Source: Thiotrichaceae bacterium (GTDB lineage Bacteria > Pseudomonadota > Gammaproteobacteria > Thiotrichales > Thiotrichaceae). Taken from it: a stretch of DNA of 42,755 bases. The stretch lies in contig JAGLEV010000037.1 in NCBI GenBank assembly GCA_023144895.1, positions 1 to 42,755 on the forward strand, given 5' to 3'. A program made the position numbers and the translations under genes. Under the pieces are notes generated by a model. The model did not search any database. It was not told the origin of the DNA and saw only the letters and a list, made by a program, of their open reading frames with translations. Within the stretch, counting starts at the first letter, position 1. Every line of letters begins with the position of its first letter. This document shows, piece by piece, positions 15,956 through 24,852 of this stretch.

Positions 15956-15985
15956 ATTGTAAAAGTACATCCTGCTGTATATCAA
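15956..15985 (-). promoter_or_regulatory. Promoter of the tRNA array and leader
   Basis: On the - strand TTGATA (15980-15985) is followed after 18 nt by TACAAT (15956-15961). Each hexamer is one base from consensus. Transcription would start near 15949 and run through the leader, the ten tRNAs and the tail to the terminator at 14486-14511. It lies just downstream of the terminator at 16000-16040, consistent with an independent unit. Confidence 0.65.
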
Positions 15986-15999
15986 CAGGTGATGGGCAT

Positions 16000-16040
16000 A
16001 AAAAAACCCAGTTGCCTTTGTAAGCACAAACTGGGTTTTT
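16000..16040 (-). terminator. Terminator of small-ORF module A
   Basis: An inverted repeat AAACCCAGTT/AACTGGGTTT is flanked by A and T runs, with a loop containing GTGCTTACAAAGGC on the - strand. It can act in both directions. Its stem and loop resemble the terminator at 16318-16358 (CCCAGT, GTTTGTGC), so the two probably share ancestry. It insulates the tRNA array from upstream transcription. Confidence 0.85.
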
Positions 16041-16091
16041 AAACTCAGAAGGTGCTTTATCAGCAACCCTCCGAAGGACTTCGTTGGAGGA

Positions 16092-16277
16092 TTACATTAT
16101 GTTATGTTTCTTAATTTCTTTTATTTTATGAAGAGCATAAGGTTTATTAATATTTAATTTACTTTGTTTATTACTGCTATGTAATGAACATATATTAGTC
16201 GATAGCAGGCGCAAGTTAGCCATAAGCCGCATAATAAGCGGTTGACCAAAATGGAATGTTATCTGCTGTTGTCTCAT
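16092..16277 (-). CDS. Small hypothetical protein, module A
   Basis: A 61-codon frame starts MRQQQITFHFGQPLIMRLMA with AAGGA placed 8 nt before the ATG. It is basic in its C-terminal half (NKQSKLNINKPYALHKIKEI). I do not recognise it. It is followed by a CCTCC/GGAGG hairpin and then the terminator at 16000-16040. It begins only about 40 nt after the module B terminator, and no good promoter is visible in that gap, so it may depend on read-through. Confidence 0.45.
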   Translation of the reverse strand: MRQQQITFHFGQPLIMRLMANLRLLSTNICSLHSSNKQSKLNINKPYALHKIKEIKKHNIM

Positions 16278-16317
16278 TAAAAAATCCTTTATGACTTACT
16301 ATTAAAATATTGGGCAA

Positions 16318-16358
16318 TAAAAAAGCCCAGTCTGTTTGCACAAACCGGGCTTTTTTAT
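16318..16358 (-). terminator. Terminator of small-ORF module B
   Basis: AAAAAAGCCC(A/G)GT pairs with AC(C/T)GGGCTTTTTT around a loop containing TTTGTGCAAACAG. Long A and T runs flank it, so it is bidirectional. A second hairpin, GGAAGGTG/CACCTTCC (8 bp, 16362-16384), sits between it and the module B stop codon. Confidence 0.88.
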
Positions 16359-16401
16359 TGCTCGGAAGGTGCTTGAACCACCTTCCAAAAATTCTGAAAG
16401 G

Positions 16402-16578
16402 TTAGTTCACCTTGATCTTCATATCTATACTAGGCTGACTTATCGGTTTATTGTGTTCATTATTAATCACAATAATTAAAGAACTTGAATTGCCCATAAG
16501 CATAGTTCTTGAGTTCAGTTGCGTATATTCGCAGCTTGTCTCAGAGTTTCTTTGCAGTTGGATGATGGCTAAATTCAT
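16402..16578 (-). CDS. Small hypothetical protein, module B
   Basis: I choose the ATG at 16578 (MNLAIIQLQRNSETSCEYTQ, 58 residues) because AAGGA lies 4 nt upstream. A longer frame to 16671 would run through the promoter. The protein has no clear domain; the middle (SSSLIIVINN) is hydrophobic. It is transcribed away from the XRE gene and has its own promoter and terminator. A small phage-type or toxin-antitoxin gene is possible but unsupported. Confidence 0.5.
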   Translation of the reverse strand: MNLAIIQLQRNSETSCEYTQLNSRTMLMGNSSSLIIVINNEHNKPISQPSIDMKIKVN

Positions 16579-16630
16579 AAAGTCCTTAAAAAATAAGTAA
16601 CATGCGTTTGTTGCTATGTTGATGTAATGT

Positions 16631-16658
16631 ATTATAGGAGAATGAAACAAGAATGCAA
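16631..16658 (-). promoter_or_regulatory. Promoter of module B
   Basis: On the - strand TTGCAT (16653-16658) is followed after 16 nt by a perfect TATAAT (16631-16636). The start of transcription would be about 45 nt before the module B ATG. The palindrome at 16663-16685 lies directly upstream of the -35, where a regulator could act. Confidence 0.65.
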
Positions 16659-16662
16659 GTAT

Positions 16663-16685
16663 AAAAACCAAGATTCTTGGTTTTT
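16663..16685. promoter_or_regulatory. Perfect 10-bp palindrome between module B and the XRE gene
   Basis: AAAAACCAAG (16663-16672) and CTTGGTTTTT (16676-16685) form a perfect inverted repeat with a 3-nt centre. It lies between the divergent promoter of module B and the XRE-type regulator at 16803. An operator for that regulator fits the position; a weak bidirectional terminator is the alternative, though the loop is short. Confidence 0.5.
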
Positions 16686-16802
16686 ATATATTTGTATTGA
16701 TTTATTTTTCAATTAAAACAATGTGATATGATTGAAAAGAATTAATAAAATAGAGTGGTGAATTATTGTTATGAACGGCTTTATGACGGTGAGTAGTTAA
16801 TT

Positions 16803-17408
16803 ATGCAAGACAAAACAATCAAAGAATATCGCCAAATTGTAGGAGGGCGTATACGGCAAGCACGTATTATGGCGGGTTTTGAAACTATTGTTTCATTAGC
16901 AGAAAGCTTTACAGATTGGGGGGTTAGTCGTTTAGGTAACTATGAAAATGGTACTTCGATGCCCAACCCTGTCGATATTAAACGCATTGCAAAAACAACA
17001 GACACTAGCCCTTGTTGGATTATGTTTGGTATTGGCAGTATTCGCTCCGAGTCACGCGACCTTCAAGCGGTACGTCATCAAAACTTCTCCCAGCTATTTG
17101 AAAAACTCTCATCAGCGGAAAAAATAAGCCTGCGTGGAAAGATTAAGCTCAAGCCCAAAGAAGTAACGAATCACCTTAAAAATCCTTTTCTAAAAATTAC
17201 AGCAAGCCTGTGTCGTAAAATTGAAAAACACTTAGGTAAAAATAAAGGCTGGATGGAAGAGCAACATATTGATAATGATGGACTCTGTCATTTTTTCCCT
17301 GATGATATTCGTGAAGTAATGACAATTTATTCAGACTTAGATAGTAGTGGTCGAATGATATTGCTAGAAACAGCGCGTACGATTCAAAAACATTGTGTGC
17401 CTAAATAA
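16803..17408 (+). CDS. XRE-type helix-turn-helix regulator
   Basis: The 201-residue protein begins with a Cro/CI-type helix-turn-helix (residues 14-72: GGRIRQARIMAGFETIVSLA, then WGVSRLGNYENGTSMPNPVD and a trailing helix). A second half (about 90-155) has a basic, helix-rich segment (SLCRKIEKHLGKNKGWMEEQ) that could be a second DNA-binding unit. There is no LexA-like protease domain. The ribosome-binding site is weak. It is divergent from module B across a palindrome, the arrangement of a phage-type repressor, and probably controls that unit. The direct target is inference. Confidence 0.8.
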   Translation: MQDKTIKEYRQIVGGRIRQARIMAGFETIVSLAESFTDWGVSRLGNYENGTSMPNPVDIKRIAKTTDTSPCWIMFGIGSIRSESRDLQAVRHQNFSQLFEKLSSAEKISLRGKIKLKPKEVTNHLKNPFLKITASLCRKIEKHLGKNKGWMEEQHIDNDGLCHFFPDDIREVMTIYSDLDSSGRMILLETARTIQKHCVPK

Positions 17409-17424
17409 ATTTAACGTCCCATGC

Positions 17425-17733
17425 TTATTTTTTATTACTCCTCTTTGCGAGCCGCTGTTTCATTGCATCAATCCCACTATTCTCATCGACAGGCATAATG
17501 ATTTGGTAGTTTATTGCTTGTAAAGAGTGTGAATATTCTGCTTGGCTAGGATCTATAATCGTATAGTTCTGTCCCGTCCAATCCTTTAATGCTTTGTGAA
17601 AGTCAGGTTTCTTTTCACTGTCTATATTGGCAGATAAAATGGTCAAGCCACTATCAACCCGAATGCCACATTGACTAATAGCGAAGAGATAGCAAAGTCG
17701 GCGGATTGTTTCAGTATTTGGACAATGATTCAT
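17425..17733 (-). CDS. Hypothetical protein
   Basis: A 102-residue frame, MNHCPNTETIRRLCYLFAIS at the start and a basic end (MKQRLAKRSNKK). A ribosome-binding site GGTGAA lies 7 nt upstream. I do not recognise a domain; no signal peptide or membrane segment is evident, and the mix of residues looks like a real soluble protein. It converges on the XRE gene with a 16-nt gap and diverges from the membrane protein at 17821. It marks the right edge of the accessory island. Confidence 0.6.
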   Translation of the reverse strand: MNHCPNTETIRRLCYLFAISQCGIRVDSGLTILSANIDSEKKPDFHKALKDWTGQNYTIIDPSQAEYSHSLQAINYQIIMPVDENSGIDAMKQRLAKRSNKK

Positions 17734-17820
17734 AACCGTTCACCTTTAAAGTCACAAGCCATTATAAGTCATTTCTGATATGCTTTCATTTTCTTGTATT
17801 CTATACAATGAGGGAGTTAC

Positions 17821-18213
17821 ATGATGACTGATGAAAAAAGTAATATTGTTACCGCAAAGCAAGCAAGGGGAGCTGCTAAGATCTTTAATTATGGAACAAT
17901 AGTTTCTGTATTGATCCCTTTTCCTTTATTTATTTTTTGGTTTGGAGCATCGATGTTTGTCTATAGTTTGCATCGACATCATCCCAATCCAAGAGTTGGA
18001 CACTATACACAGGTAGCTGCCTATATATACTATACGCTTGCGGGTGTTTTTGTACCGATTCTAACTTTTGCACCCAAGGGATTTTTTGTAAACTATTGGT
18101 GGCTACTTTGGGGTGGGGCAATACTTGGTGTCGTACCTATTGCCATTTATCAAATATATAAAGCCCATTCAGAAGAGTGGCATGATAGTGAAATTAAAAA
18201 GGAATTTCTATGA
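17821..18213 (+). CDS. Small membrane protein translationally coupled to bioB
   Basis: The 130-residue protein has three likely membrane segments (about 26-50, 65-84 and 92-112) and short polar ends. A His-rich cytoplasmic or periplasmic turn lies between the first two ([11 protein letters not shown]). GGGAG precedes the ATG pair at 17821/17824. The last codon overlaps the bioB start as ATGA, so the two are co-translated. I do not know a family for it. A role linked to biotin, such as a transporter accessory, is speculation based on coupling alone. Confidence 0.75.
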   Translation: MMTDEKSNIVTAKQARGAAKIFNYGTIVSVLIPFPLFIFWFGASMFVYSLHRHHPNPRVGHYTQVAAYIYYTLAGVFVPILTFAPKGFFVNYWWLLWGGAILGVVPIAIYQIYKAHSEEWHDSEIKKEFL

Positions 18214-19178
18214 CAGCAGTAAGAATGGATTGGAGCTTGGATGAAATAGAAGCATTATTTGCGCTTCCTTTTAATGATCTACTTTTTAAAGCACAACAAA
18301 TACATCGTGAAAACTTTAATCCTAATGAGGTGCAAGTGAGTACCTTATTAAGTATTAAAACAGGAGCTTGCCCTGAAGACTGTAGTTATTGCTCACAAAG
18401 TGCGCGTAATGATACAGGGCTAGAGAGAGAGCGTTTATTGCCCTTATCAGAAGTGATTAAATCAGCTCAAGAAGCCAAAGACAATGGTGCAACTCGTTTT
18501 TGTATGGGAGCAGCATGGCGCAATCCTACAGATAAAAGCTTGAATCATGTCGTTGATATGGTCTCAGCCGTTCGAGAAATGGGCATGGAAACCTGTGTTA
18601 CTTTGGGTATGTTGAGTGAACCACAAGCAGGGCGTTTAAAGGATGCAGGTTTAGATTATTACAATCACAATCTAGATACCTCTCCTGAGTTTTATGGTGA
18701 AGTCATTACCACGCGGAATTATCAAGATCGTTTAGATACTCTGAGTCATGTACGTGATGCAGGAATTAATGTCTGTGCAGGGGGTATTCTGGGTTTGGGT
18801 GAATCGCCTAGAGATCGTGCACGTTTACTGCAAGAGCTAGCCAATATGCCTAAGCATCCAGAATCTGTGCCTATTAATGAGCTTGTGCCTATTCCTGGAA
18901 CACCGTTAGCGAATAATAAAGCGATTGATGCTATTGATTTTGTGCGGTGTATTGCAGTAGCAAGAATTCTCATGCCCTGTACTTATGTGCGTTTGTCCGC
19001 AGGTCGCACGGATATGTCAGATGAAACACAGGCATTGTGCTTCTTTGCTGGGGCAAACTCTATGTTTTATGGTGATCGTTTGTTAACAACCGATAATCCA
19101 ACAGAATCCTCTGATGCACAATTATTTTCAACCCTAGGTTTGCAAGCTGAAAAAGCCGCATCACCCGCAACGGTATAG
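18210..19178 (+). CDS. bioB: Biotin synthase
   Basis: The 322-residue radical-SAM enzyme inserts sulfur into dethiobiotin, the last step of biotin synthesis. The SAM cluster cysteines are C54, C58 and C61 in [15 protein letters not shown]. Downstream blocks include [28 protein letters not shown], and [13 protein letters not shown], and the ladder continues to [24 protein letters not shown] lies before the ATG. No other biotin gene is nearby. The gene is followed 11 nt later by mnmG. Confidence 0.98.
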   Translation: MTAVRMDWSLDEIEALFALPFNDLLFKAQQIHRENFNPNEVQVSTLLSIKTGACPEDCSYCSQSARNDTGLERERLLPLSEVIKSAQEAKDNGATRFCMGAAWRNPTDKSLNHVVDMVSAVREMGMETCVTLGMLSEPQAGRLKDAGLDYYNHNLDTSPEFYGEVITTRNYQDRLDTLSHVRDAGINVCAGGILGLGESPRDRARLLQELANMPKHPESVPINELVPIPGTPLANNKAIDAIDFVRCIAVARILMPCTYVRLSAGRTDMSDETQALCFFAGANSMFYGDRLLTTDNPTESSDAQLFSTLGLQAEKAASPATV

Positions 19179-19189
19179 TTAGTAATCTC

Positions 19190-21076
19190 ATGTTTTATAG
19201 TAAATCTTACGATGTTATCGTCATTGGTGGCGGTCATGCTGGCACAGAAGCTGCCTTAGCCGCTGCACGTATGGGAATGCAAACCTTATTGTTGACCCAT
19301 AATATCGATACTCTGGGGCAGATGAGCTGTAACCCTGCAATTGGTGGTATTGGCAAAGGTCATTTAGTTAAAGAAATTGATGCACTGGGTGGCATTATGG
19401 GGAAAGCTGCAGATGCTGCTGGCATTCAATTTCGTACATTAAATGCACGTAAAGGTCCAGCAGTCCGTGCAACACGGGCACAATCAGATCGTGTGTTGTA
19501 TCGAGCCGCAATTCAAGAGGCGATTCAACAGCAAGAAAACCTCGACCTATTTATGCAAGCAGTCGATGACTTGCTGATTGAAAATAATCAGGTGGTGGGT
19601 GTGCAGACCCAAATGGGGATGAGGTTTCATGCTAAAGCCGTTGTGTTGACGGTGGGAACTTTCCTTGCTGGAAAAATACATATAGGAGCTAGCCAATTTA
19701 GTGGAGGTAGAGCAGGGGATCAGCCTTCGATTGCATTGTCTGAGCGCTTGCGTGATCTTGATTTGCGTGTCGGTCGCTTGAAAACAGGAACACCTGCACG
19801 TTTAGATAGTCGAACCATTGACTATAGCCAACTTCAAGAGCAACCTGGAGATGAGCCTCGACCTGTATTTTCCTATTTGGGAACAGATAAAGATCACCCA
19901 CAACAAGTTTCTTGCCACCTCACCTATACGAATACTGAAACACACGAAATTATTACTGAAGGCATTCCACGTTCACCACTTTTTACGGGAGCAATTGAAG
20001 GTATAGGACCACGTTATTGCCCATCAATAGAAGATAAAGTAGTCCGCTTCGCAGATCGTGACCAACATCAGATTTTCTTAGAGCCAGAAGGTTTGAATAG
20101 CTATGAAGTTTATCCTAATGGTATTTCAACGAGTTTACCTTTTGATATTCAAATAAAATTTATTCGTTCTATTGCAGGCTTGGCGGATGTGCATATTACT
20201 CGACCAGGTTATGCGATTGAATATGATTACTTTGATCCACGTGATTTACAACAAAGCTTACAAACTGAAGCCATTGCGGGTTTGTATTTTGCGGGTCAAA
20301 TCAATGGTACGACAGGTTATGAAGAAGCTGCTGCCCAAGGTTTATTGGCGGGTTTAAATGCAGCATTACAAGTTCAAGGTAAAAAACCATGGATTCCACT
20401 ACGAAGTGAAGCCTATATTGGGGTGTTAGTGGATGACTTGACAACAAATGGTACTATCGAGCCTTATCGTATGTTTACAAGTCGTGCAGAATATCGTTTG
20501 TTATTGCGTGAAGATAATGCGGATTTGCGATTAACAGAAATAGGCTATCACTTAGGTTTAGTGAATGAAGAGCATTGGCAAGCTTTTGTGGTAAAACGTG
20601 AAGCTGTTGAGCAAGAAAAACAACGTTTGCAAGCAACCTTAATTCGACCATCCATGTTATCAACCGAGCAATCCAACAGAATTTTTGAGCGTCCATTAAC
20701 ACGGGAATATCGAGTGGATGAATTATTGCGTCGCCCAAATGTCAGTTATGCTGATTTAATGCAGATTGATGGTGTAGGGCCTGGCTTGGCAGAAAAAGAT
20801 AGGGCTGATCAAGTAGAAATTCAATTTAAGTATGCAGGTTATATTGATCGTCAACAGGATGAAATCGACAAACAATTACGCCATGAAAAAACGGTATTGC
20901 CAAATAATATTAATTATGATGATGTTCATGGTTTATCGAATGAAGTATGTCAAAAATTAATGACAGTGCGACCAGAAAGTATTGCTCAAGCAAATCGTAT
21001 TTCTGGAGTCACGCCAGCGGCAATATCATTGCTTCTGGTTTATTTGAAAAAACGAAAACTATTAAATAAAACATGA
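19190..21076 (+). CDS. mnmG: tRNA uridine-5-carboxymethylaminomethyl modification enzyme MnmG
   Basis: The 628-residue FAD enzyme (GidA), with MnmE, modifies U34 of tRNAs reading split boxes (Lys, Glu, Gln, Arg, Leu). The N-terminal dinucleotide motif is [20 protein letters not shown] (residues 10-29), followed by [20 protein letters not shown]. The helical C-terminal MnmE-binding region is present. Its tRNA targets include anticodons seen in the array 3.6 kb away, though the linkage is probably coincidental. It overlaps rsmG by 4 nt. Confidence 0.98.
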   Translation: MFYSKSYDVIVIGGGHAGTEAALAAARMGMQTLLLTHNIDTLGQMSCNPAIGGIGKGHLVKEIDALGGIMGKAADAAGIQFRTLNARKGPAVRATRAQSDRVLYRAAIQEAIQQQENLDLFMQAVDDLLIENNQVVGVQTQMGMRFHAKAVVLTVGTFLAGKIHIGASQFSGGRAGDQPSIALSERLRDLDLRVGRLKTGTPARLDSRTIDYSQLQEQPGDEPRPVFSYLGTDKDHPQQVSCHLTYTNTETHEIITEGIPRSPLFTGAIEGIGPRYCPSIEDKVVRFADRDQHQIFLEPEGLNSYEVYPNGISTSLPFDIQIKFIRSIAGLADVHITRPGYAIEYDYFDPRDLQQSLQTEAIAGLYFAGQINGTTGYEEAAAQGLLAGLNAALQVQGKKPWIPLRSEAYIGVLVDDLTTNGTIEPYRMFTSRAEYRLLLREDNADLRLTEIGYHLGLVNEEHWQAFVVKREAVEQEKQRLQATLIRPSMLSTEQSNRIFERPLTREYRVDELLRRPNVSYADLMQIDGVGPGLAEKDRADQVEIQFKYAGYIDRQQDEIDKQLRHEKTVLPNNINYDDVHGLSNEVCQKLMTVRPESIAQANRISGVTPAAISLLLVYLKKRKLLNKT

Positions 21077-21696
21077 ATCAGGTAACACTTTCCGCAGGCT
21101 TGGTGGCAATGAAAGTTGAAGCTAATGAGCATCAACTTCAACAAATGGAATCCTTTGTGCAGTTATTATTGCGCTGGAATAAAGTTTTCAATTTGACCGC
21201 AATAAAAAATTATGAAGAAGCATTAGTTTTGCATTTGTTTGATAGTTTATCAGTAGCGCCTTACTTAAAAGGGGAGCGTTGTCTTGATGTGGGAGCAGGT
21301 GGTGGTTTGCCGGGAATTCCATTAGCGATTATGCAACCTGAGCGATATTTTACCTTAGTGGATGCGGTGAGTAAGAAGACTCGCTTTATGCAACAGGCCG
21401 TTATTGAGTTGGGTTTAAAGAATGTCACTGTCATTCATAGCCGAATTGAAAAGGCTACATTAATCGCTGAATATGATGCTATTATTAGTCGAGCCTTTGC
21501 CTCCATTAATGATTTTGTTAATCTTAGTGGGAAGTACTTACAATTGGGTGGAAGCTTGTATGCGATGAAGGGGCGATACCCAGAATCTGAGTTAAAACAA
21601 TTACCCAGTGGTTTCTATGTGACTGAAGAAACTACCTTACATATCCCTTATAAAAATATCGAAAGAATACTAATAGAGATCAAACAAAATGGCTAA
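21073..21696 (+). CDS. rsmG: 16S rRNA (guanine-N7) methyltransferase RsmG
   Basis: The 207-residue SAM-dependent enzyme (GidB) methylates G527 in 16S rRNA. The SAM-binding motif is [20 protein letters not shown] near residues 72-91. The N-terminal part has [20 protein letters not shown], also conserved. mnmG-rsmG-parA-parB is a common bacterial order next to the origin region. It overlaps parA by 8 nt. Confidence 0.97.
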   Translation: MNQVTLSAGLVAMKVEANEHQLQQMESFVQLLLRWNKVFNLTAIKNYEEALVLHLFDSLSVAPYLKGERCLDVGAGGGLPGIPLAIMQPERYFTLVDAVSKKTRFMQQAVIELGLKNVTVIHSRIEKATLIAEYDAIISRAFASINDFVNLSGKYLQLGGSLYAMKGRYPESELKQLPSGFYVTEETTLHIPYKNIERILIEIKQNG

Positions 21697-22468
21697 AATA
21701 ATTGCAATTGCCAATCAAAAGGGCGGGGTGGGTAAAACAACAACGAGTGTTAATCTCGCCGCATCACTCGCTGTTGTGAAGAAAACGGTACTCATTATTG
21801 ATATGGATCCACAAGGCAATGCAACAACGGGCATGGGTTTGGATAAACATGATCAAGAAATATTGATTAGTGAAGTGTTATTGGAAGGAACAGCCGCTGA
21901 AAAGGCGATTCAAAAAATTCCTGACATCAATGTTGATATGTTAGCTGGTGGACCTTGTTTGACTGATGTGGAAATTGGTTTAATGCGTGAAGATAATCGT
22001 GAGTATCGCTTACGAGAAGCTTTATCAGCAATTAAAGATCAATATGATTATATTATTATTGACTGTCCACCCTCACTCAGCATGCTAACAGTGAATTCTT
22101 TAGTTGCAGCGGATAGTGTGATTATTCCAATGCAATGTGAATATTATGCATTAGAGGGATTGTCGGCATTAATTGGCTCGATTGAGACTATTAAGGAAGC
22201 ATCGAACCCTAGTTTAGAGGTTATTGGCTTATTACGCACCATGTATGACCCTCGAAGCAACCTTGCTCGTGATGTTTCTAATCAGTTGACTGAATACTTT
22301 GGTAAAAAACTGTATAGTACCTCCATACCACGTAATATTCGTTTAGCAGAAGCTCCCAGTCATGGCATACCTGTGCTCTTTTATGATAAAAGATCACGTG
22401 GTGCATTAGCTTATTTAGCAATGGCTAATGAGTTGGTGCAAAGAGAAAGTGGCAGTGTTACTAGCTAA
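21689..22468 (+). CDS. parA: Chromosome partitioning ATPase ParA
   Basis: The 259-residue ATPase of the chromosomal ParA/Soj type has a deviant Walker A, NQKGGVGKTTTSVNLAASLA (residues 8-27). Walker A' is VLIIDMDPQGNATTGMG, and Walker B is YIIIDCPPSLSML. With ParB it moves newly replicated origins toward the poles. The gene starts inside the end of rsmG and is followed after 84 nt by parB. Confidence 0.97.
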   Translation: MAKIIAIANQKGGVGKTTTSVNLAASLAVVKKTVLIIDMDPQGNATTGMGLDKHDQEILISEVLLEGTAAEKAIQKIPDINVDMLAGGPCLTDVEIGLMREDNREYRLREALSAIKDQYDYIIIDCPPSLSMLTVNSLVAADSVIIPMQCEYYALEGLSALIGSIETIKEASNPSLEVIGLLRTMYDPRSNLARDVSNQLTEYFGKKLYSTSIPRNIRLAEAPSHGIPVLFYDKRSRGALAYLAMANELVQRESGSVTS

Positions 22469-22552
22469 TTAAATTGATATTGAGTGTAGAAAAACCACCC
22501 CAATAGAGTAAAGTTTGGATTCTGTTGTGGTCTAAAATTTTAGAGGGATTTG

Positions 22553-23416
22553 ATGGTGAGAAAATCTGGATTAGGGAAAGGCTTAGATATTTTACTAAGC
22601 TCATCCAAGAAAAATACCACGACAGAAAAACGTATTGATCAAGACTCTTCTATGCGTAATCTGCCAATAGAAAAAATAAGTAGAGGGCCTTATCAGCCAC
22701 GGATGTCAATTAATCCTGAATCATTACAAGATTTAGCCGCTTCAATTAAAGCACAAGGCTTGGTGCAACCTGTGATTGTTCGCCCTACTGCTGGTGGGCA
22801 GTATGAATTAGTGGCTGGAGAGCGTCGCTGGCGGGCAGCACAAATAGCAGGCTTGCACAATATACCCGCAGTGATTCGTAAAATTCCTGATCAAGCCGCG
22901 GCAGCTATGTCGTTAATAGAAAATATTCAGCGTGAAGACCTTAATCCAATGGAAGAGGCAATAGCACTGGAGCGTTTGATTCAAGACTTTGGTTTAACTC
23001 ATGAACAAACGGCTAGCGCGGTAGGGCGATCTCGTTCTGCTGTATCCAACTTATTGCGCTTACTTATCCTAGAAGATTTGACTAAGATGTTATTAGAAGA
23101 TGGGTCTCTGGAAATGGGTCATGCCCGTGCATTGCTAGGCCTGAGTGGTAATCAACAAGTTGAAATTGCTAATAAAGTTGCTGATCGTGGTATGAGTGTG
23201 CGTGATACTGAGCGCTTAGTGAAGAAGCTTAATCAACCTGTGGCAGAAGCTAAAATCCTAATAAAAAGCCCTGATGTTGCTAAATTAGAGCAAAAAATAG
23301 GTGAGAAGTTGGGGGCTAATGTACAGATTAAATATAATAATAAAGGTCAGGGAAAATTAACAATTGAATATAATAGTCTAGATGAGCTTGATGGAATCTT
23401 AGTGCATATTACTTGA
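22553..23416 (+). CDS. parB: Chromosome partitioning protein ParB
   Basis: I use the ATG at 22553 (MVRKSGLGKGLDILLSSSKK), with GAGGGA upstream. It gives 287 residues. The N-terminal ParB/Srx domain, now known to bind CTP, shows GPYQPR, LVAGERRWRAAQIAG and LIENIQREDLNPMEEA. The helix-turn-helix is LTHEQTASAVGRSRSAVSNL. The C-terminal dimerisation region is present. I see no convincing parS site in the window. Confidence 0.96.
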   Translation: MVRKSGLGKGLDILLSSSKKNTTTEKRIDQDSSMRNLPIEKISRGPYQPRMSINPESLQDLAASIKAQGLVQPVIVRPTAGGQYELVAGERRWRAAQIAGLHNIPAVIRKIPDQAAAAMSLIENIQREDLNPMEEAIALERLIQDFGLTHEQTASAVGRSRSAVSNLLRLLILEDLTKMLLEDGSLEMGHARALLGLSGNQQVEIANKVADRGMSVRDTERLVKKLNQPVAEAKILIKSPDVAKLEQKIGEKLGANVQIKYNNKGQGKLTIEYNSLDELDGILVHIT

Positions 23417-23478
23417 TTATGATTCTAATTTTTTTATTATAGAGAGCAAAGAGCAATCGATTGATCAGAGAATATCCA

Positions 23479-23514
23479 AGAGAGATAATACAATATTCTT
23501 ATTATCTCTCTTTA
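23479..23514. terminator. Terminator downstream of parAB
   Basis: A perfect 12-bp inverted repeat (AGAGAGATAATA at 23479-23490 with TATTATCTCTCT at 23500-23511, 9-nt loop). It lies 62 nt after the parB stop, between the convergent parB and bamB genes. The T tract is short, so efficiency is uncertain. Confidence 0.65.
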
Positions 23515-23643
23515 GCATAAACTTATTTAAGATAGTCAGTGACTCAGTGTTTTCTCAAGTTTTTTATCTATCGTAAATCTTATTAACGATTCATTGATAC
23601 TGATTTTTGAGTGGGTTAATACTGTTTTAATAATGAGTGATGA

Positions 23644-24852
23644 TTAAAACTGAAAAGCACTCAACATACCCCGTTTACTCAAGGTGTAAATCTTATTACC
23701 TTGTTTCAATGGTGCGACAGTATAGCCTGAAGGGTCACCAAGAATACGACCAGAAGCCTTACCATCTAGGCGAGTATACCAGTGTAAATAACCTAGTTTA
23801 TCACCCACAACAAGATGGTTAGGGCTGACAATAGTGGGAGCAGTAGGCTGTCTTCTCAGTAAGTCATTATTCTCCCATAACGGAGCACCTGTTAGTGGGT
23901 TAAACTTCCAAATTTTTCCTGTATCTTCAGTGATAAATAATTCTTTCTTATTGGCATCTATACCAGAGTGACTAGAAAACTTACGATCCCAGCCAATACT
24001 CGCAGTGGGTATATCGATAGCTGCTAAGCGACCTTGGTAGCTATTGGCAAACAAGGTTGTACCGACAATCTTGAGCTCAGCATCAATATCCTTGATGCGT
24101 GCTAATTCAGTCATGCTACTTTCAGCACCTAGGTTAATAGCCCATGCTTGTTTACCCGTTTTGAGTTTATAGGCAATAAGAGAACCATTATCAAAACCAA
24201 CGACAGCATAAGGTCCAGCAAGTACTGGAGCACTAGAGCCATGTAATGATAGTGCGGGTGTCGGTTGGCTTGCTTGCCATACTAGAGCACCATTAGTTGT
24301 CGATAGTGTGTGTATATTGCCATTGATAGTACGGAATACCACTTTGCCATCTTTCTCTGGTGAGATTGATACAATTTTATGTTTTAGTAGTTTAGCCCAG
24401 CGTGTTTTACCTGTTTTGCTATCCAAGGCAACCGCACCACCATTCGCAGTACCAACAAAAATAATATTATCATTACCTGTTACGCCTGCGGTAATCGTTT
24501 GACCTAGCTCTTCAGTCCAATTTATCGCACCTGTTTGTAAGTTCCAAGCACTCACACTACGCTGACCGACAGCAATAACATTGTTTCCACTAATAGCAGG
24601 TGCTAGTCGTACATGTCCTCGGTGGTGACTATTGAGGTTTTTTGTCCAAAGTAACTTGGGTTGAATCTGTATATTTTTAAGCTCAGTGAGGCTTTTAGGT
24701 GGTGTCTCTATTGCTTGTTGACCTAGTACAGCCTGTTGTTGACCACAACCACTTACTGATAGACCGACAAGGCTAATGAGAGCAAAATGAGTGAGTGGAG
24801 AGGTCTTATTATAATGCCACTTATTTGAGTGTGTCAGGTTATGCTCCTTCAC
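23644..24852 (-). CDS. bamB: Outer membrane assembly lipoprotein BamB
   Basis: The 402-residue protein has a lipoprotein signal peptide ending in VSGC (Cys36). A PQQ-like beta-propeller follows, visible as repeats around A/GLxxxTGKxxWxxxL (for example LDSKTGKTRWAKLL, YKLKTGKQAWAINL, FNPLTGAPLWENND). BamB is anchored to the outer membrane and helps the BAM complex fold beta-barrels. The start overlaps the yfgM stop by 14 nt. The family order puts the GTPase gene der after bamB; here bamB converges on parB instead. Confidence 0.95.
   Translation of the reverse strand: MKEHNLTHSNKWHYNKTSPLTHFALISLVGLSVSGCGQQQAVLGQQAIETPPKSLTELKNIQIQPKLLWTKNLNSHHRGHVRLAPAISGNNVIAVGQRSVSAWNLQTGAINWTEELGQTITAGVTGNDNIIFVGTANGGAVALDSKTGKTRWAKLLKHKIVSISPEKDGKVVFRTINGNIHTLSTTNGALVWQASQPTPALSLHGSSAPVLAGPYAVVGFDNGSLIAYKLKTGKQAWAINLGAESSMTELARIKDIDAELKIVGTTLFANSYQGRLAAIDIPTASIGWDRKFSSHSGIDANKKELFITEDTGKIWKFNPLTGAPLWENNDLLRRQPTAPTIVSPNHLVVGDKLGYLHWYTRLDGKASGRILGDPSGYTVAPLKQGNKIYTLSKRGMLSAFQF

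Noticed and set aside
16579-16671. N-terminal extension of the module B ORF
   Set aside because: It would be translated through the promoter hexamers; the ATG at 16578 has a proper ribosome-binding site.
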